From: Planctomycetota bacterium
Lineage (GTDB): Bacteria; Planctomycetota; SZUA-567
Assembly (NCBI GenBank): GCA_031278535.1
Contig: JAITKH010000042.1
Location: forward strand, 1-7,390
Length of the DNA stretch: 7,390 bases
Direction of reading: 5' to 3'
Shown here: piece by piece, positions 5,740 to 7,390 of the stretch
Layout of the letters: every line of letters starts with the position of its first letter
Position numbering within the stretch: the first letter of the stretch is position 1
Notes under the pieces: model-generated
What the model saw: the letters and a program-made list of their open reading frames with translations, nothing else
What the model was told of the DNA's origin: nothing
Databases searched by the model: none
Translations under genes and position numbers: made by a program

Positions 5740-6837
5740 CTATCTGTCAACCCTGGCGCCGCCGCCGCCGACAAGTTTTTGCACTTCGGCCAGGGTGGCC
5801 ATGGTGGTGTCGCCGGGGGTGGTCATAGCCAGCGCCCCGTGCGCCGCGCCGTATTCCACCGCCTTGGCGGCGTCGCCGAAGGTCATCAGGCCGTAGATGA
5901 AACCGGAGGCGAAACTGTCGCCCCCCCCCACGCGATCCAGTATTTCCAGCCGCTCCCGCATCCTGGCTTCGTGGAATTTCCCTTCATGCCAGCAGATCGC
6001 GCCCCAGTCGTTCACGGTGGCGCTGCGGACAGTCCGGAGAGTGGTGGCGACGGCCTGGAAGTTGGGATAGGTCTTGACCGCCCGTTCGATCATGCTCTTG
6101 AAGCCTTCAATCGGGAGCGTGGTGAGGTTCGCGTCCACCCCTTCGATTTCCAGCCCCAGGCAAGCGGTAAAGTCCTCTTCGTTGCCAATCATCACGTCCA
6201 CGTATTTCGCCAGCTCCCGGTTCACTTCCCGGGCGCGATCCCTGCCGCCGATTCCTTTCCAGAGGGACGGGCGGTAATTGAGATCGTAGCTGGTGACGGT
6301 GCCGTACCGCTTGGCCGCCTTGAGGGCGGCGATAACGGTGTCCGGCGTCTTGTCGCCCAGGGCGGCGAAAATGCCGCCGGTATGGAAATGGCGCACTCCG
6401 GCCCTGCCGAAAAGCTCGTCCCAGTCGACCGAATCCGGCGTCATTTTCGAGGCGGCCGTATGCCCCCGATCAGAACAGCCGACCGCGCCCCGGACGCCGA
6501 AGCCGCGCTCGGTGAAATTGAGGCCGTTCCTGACGGTTTTCCCGATGCCGTCGTAAGGAATCCAGACGATGCGGCTCGCGTCCACGCCGCCCTGGAGGAT
6601 GAAATCCTCCACCAGCCTGCCGATCGGGTTGTCGGCCAGACTGGTGATCACCCCTGCCCGAAGACCGAAACAGCGCCGCAGTCCCCGGCAGACGTTGTAT
6701 TCGCCGCCTCCTTCCCATACAGCGAAGCGCCGGGCGGTATGAATGCGCCCCTCGCCCGGATCCAGCCGCAGCATCACCTCGCCCATCGAAACCGCGTCAT
6801 AGGCGCACTCGGCCGCTTTTTTGTAAACTATGGCCAT
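5740..6837 (-). CDS. kdgK: PfkB-family sugar kinase, probable 2-keto-3-deoxygluconate kinase
   Basis: A 365-residue ribokinase-fold enzyme, somewhat longer than the usual 310-340. KDG kinase phosphorylates 2-keto-3-deoxygluconate to KDPG with ATP in the cytoplasm. The N-terminal strand reads YDAVSMGEVMLRLDP (13-27), typical of KdgK. The first PfkB signature is GGGEYNV at 43-49, a variant of GGAxxNVA. DLNYRPSLW at 185-193 is the strong KdgK/fructokinase marker, and NEED at 219-222 follows. The second PfkB signature is DRVGGGDSFASG at 301-312, with catalytic base Asp307 and the anion-hole glycines. Direct pairing with a KDPG aldolase gene 36 bases upstream strongly supports KDG as substrate; fructokinase or another keto-sugar kinase is the alternative. 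The start at 6837 is set by AGGAGG 9 bases upstream; the TTG at 6855 would put that site inside the gene. A run of nine G bases encodes the catalytic glycine loop. The C-terminal tail ends GGGGARVDR. Confidence 0.92.
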   Translation of the reverse strand: MAIVYKKAAECAYDAVSMGEVMLRLDPGEGRIHTARRFAVWEGGGEYNVCRGLRRCFGLRAGVITSLADNPIGRLVEDFILQGGVDASRIVWIPYDGIGKTVRNGLNFTERGFGVRGAVGCSDRGHTAASKMTPDSVDWDELFGRAGVRHFHTGGIFAALGDKTPDTVIAALKAAKRYGTVTSYDLNYRPSLWKGIGGRDRAREVNRELAKYVDVMIGNEEDFTACLGLEIEGVDANLTTLPIEGFKSMIERAVKTYPNFQAVATTLRTVRSATVNDWGAICWHEGKFHEARMRERLEILDRVGGGDSFASGFIYGLMTFGDAAKAVEYGAAHGALAMTTPGDTTMATLAEVQKLVGGGGARVDR

Positions 6838-6846
6838 GCGTTTCGT

Positions 6847-6852
6847 CCTCCT
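6847..6852 (-). promoter_or_regulatory. Ribosome binding site deciding the KDG kinase start
   Basis: A perfect AGGAGG on the minus strand, 9 bases before the ATG at 6837. It shows that translation does not start at the TTG at 6855. Confidence 0.85.
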
Positions 6853-6873
6853 CAACCGGCCGTCCCCATCGGG

Positions 6874-7390
6874 TCAGCCGCGAATTTTTCGAAGGGTTTC
6901 CATAGCCGCCCCGGCATCCTTCCCGATCTTGTCCCAGGCGCCTGCCTTGAGATCGTCGGCGCGTCCCAGCCAGGTGCCGCCCACGGCGGCTATTTCCGGT
7001 ACCGCCAGGTAGTCGGGGAAATTGGCGGCGGTAACGCCGCCGGTGGGCATGAAGGACAGTCCCAAGTGCTTGTAGGGGGCGATGATGTTCTTGAGCATGG
7101 CGACGCCGCCCAGTGCTTCGGCCGGGAAAAATTTGAAGAGGCGTACGCCCAGTTCATAGGCCTGTTCCACCTCGGAAGGGGTGGCGATGCCCGGGGAAAA
7201 AGCGTAGTCCTTTTCGACCGCGAGTCTGACGATGGAGGGGTTGAATCCCGGCGCGACCGCGAAGGCGGCTCCCAAGTCAAACGCCTGGTTCAGGTGATCC
7301 CGGTTAAGGACGGTGCCCGCCCCGAGCAGCAGATCGGGGAAGCGTTTCCCAGCCGCCGCGATCACATCCGCCGCCGCCTTGGTGCGGAAG
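6874..7390 (-). CDS. eda: KDPG/KHG aldolase (2-keto-3-deoxy-6-phosphogluconate aldolase), N-terminus outside window
   Basis: The frame stays open to the window edge and shows the last 171 residues of an enzyme usually about 205-215 long, so roughly the first 35-45 are missing. KDPG aldolase is a class I aldolase splitting KDPG to pyruvate and glyceraldehyde-3-phosphate, the last step of the Entner-Doudoroff and hexuronate pathways. The visible part begins FRTKAAADV, matching the LRT segment after the first catalytic region. GAGTVLN at 23-29 and APGFNP near 46-51 follow. SPGIATPSEV is near 65-74, FKFFPAE holds the Schiff-base lysine (K86 of the visible part), and PTGG at 115-118 is the phosphate-binding motif. 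The catalytic glutamate expected near the N-terminus is outside the window. A GTG at 7365 is internal, not the start, because homology continues upstream. It is followed after 36 bases by the KDG kinase, its metabolic partner. Confidence 0.95.
   Translation of the reverse strand, partial: FRTKAAADVIAAAGKRFPDLLLGAGTVLNRDHLNQAFDLGAAFAVAPGFNPSIVRLAVEKDYAFSPGIATPSEVEQAYELGVRLFKFFPAEALGGVAMLKNIIAPYKHLGLSFMPTGGVTAANFPDYLAVPEIAAVGGTWLGRADDLKAGAWDKIGKDAGAAMETLRKIRG

Noticed and set aside
4698..5828. 376-codon open frame on the plus strand
   Set aside because: It runs antisense to the transaldolase homologue and is a GC-bias artefact without domain signals.
4665..6837. Sulfoquinovose breakdown by a sulfo-transaldolase or sulfo-Entner-Doudoroff pathway
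   Set aside because: A transaldolase, an SDR and a KDPG-type aldolase invite the idea. But no sulfoquinovosidase, sulfolactaldehyde enzyme or exporter is visible, and KDG kinase plus KDPG aldolase fit ordinary sugar acids better.
6838..6855. Longer KDG kinase beginning at TTG 6855
   Set aside because: The AGGAGG ribosome site would lie inside the coding region. The ATG at 6837 has ideal spacing.
1..7390. CRISPR array, insertion sequence, tRNA or rRNA
   Set aside because: No regularly spaced repeats, transposase motifs, terminal inverted repeats or tRNA-like cloverleaf sequences were seen on either strand.

Overview
The window is a gene-dense, GC-rich stretch of bacterial chromosome in which every gene I can support lies on the minus strand. 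Read in the direction of transcription (from position 7390 down to 1) it holds two blocks. The first is a tightly spaced run of five genes: a KDPG aldolase (5' end cut by the window), a PfkB-family 2-keto-3-deoxygluconate (KDG) kinase, a divergent transaldolase-family protein, a short-chain dehydrogenase/reductase (SDR) and a divergent YchF/OLA1-type P-loop NTPase. Gaps are 36, 22, 81 and 27 bases, and all internal genes have good Shine-Dalgarno sites, so the run looks like one operon. Its kinase and aldolase form the lower Entner-Doudoroff or hexuronate route: KDG to KDPG to pyruvate plus glyceraldehyde-3-phosphate. The SDR may feed KDG into this route as a KduD-like enzyme, or may act on another sugar acid. 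The transaldolase homologue would handle a related ketose or aldol substrate. YchF is a ribosome-associated NTPase and probably just shares the transcript.

The second block begins after a 376-base intergenic region that contains a very good sigma70-type promoter (TTGACA, 16-base spacer, TATACT). It is followed by a leader of about 210 bases holding a long imperfect hairpin and several smaller inverted repeats. The leader precedes a small protein with a Cys-Cys-Cys-His zinc-finger-like motif and a charged helical tail. That gene's stop codon shares a base with the start codon of the next gene (TGATG). The next gene is aconitase B (acnB), of which the first 651 codons are visible before the window ends. 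It is open through the window edge and is the largest real gene here. The long open frames on the opposite strand and in other frames over positions 1-1950 are only its shadows.

The organism cannot be named with confidence. AcnB with its N-terminal HEAT-like domain, GC-rich codons and strong Shine-Dalgarno sites suggest a Gram-negative-type bacterium. No mobile element, CRISPR array, tRNA or rRNA was seen.

The best candidate for something undescribed is the structured leader, zinc-finger protein and acnB unit: a small putative nucleic-acid-binding protein translationally coupled to aconitase. Next are the YchF homologue that lacks several family hallmark residues, and the transaldolase homologue with an altered phosphate-binding region inside a KDG/KDPG operon.
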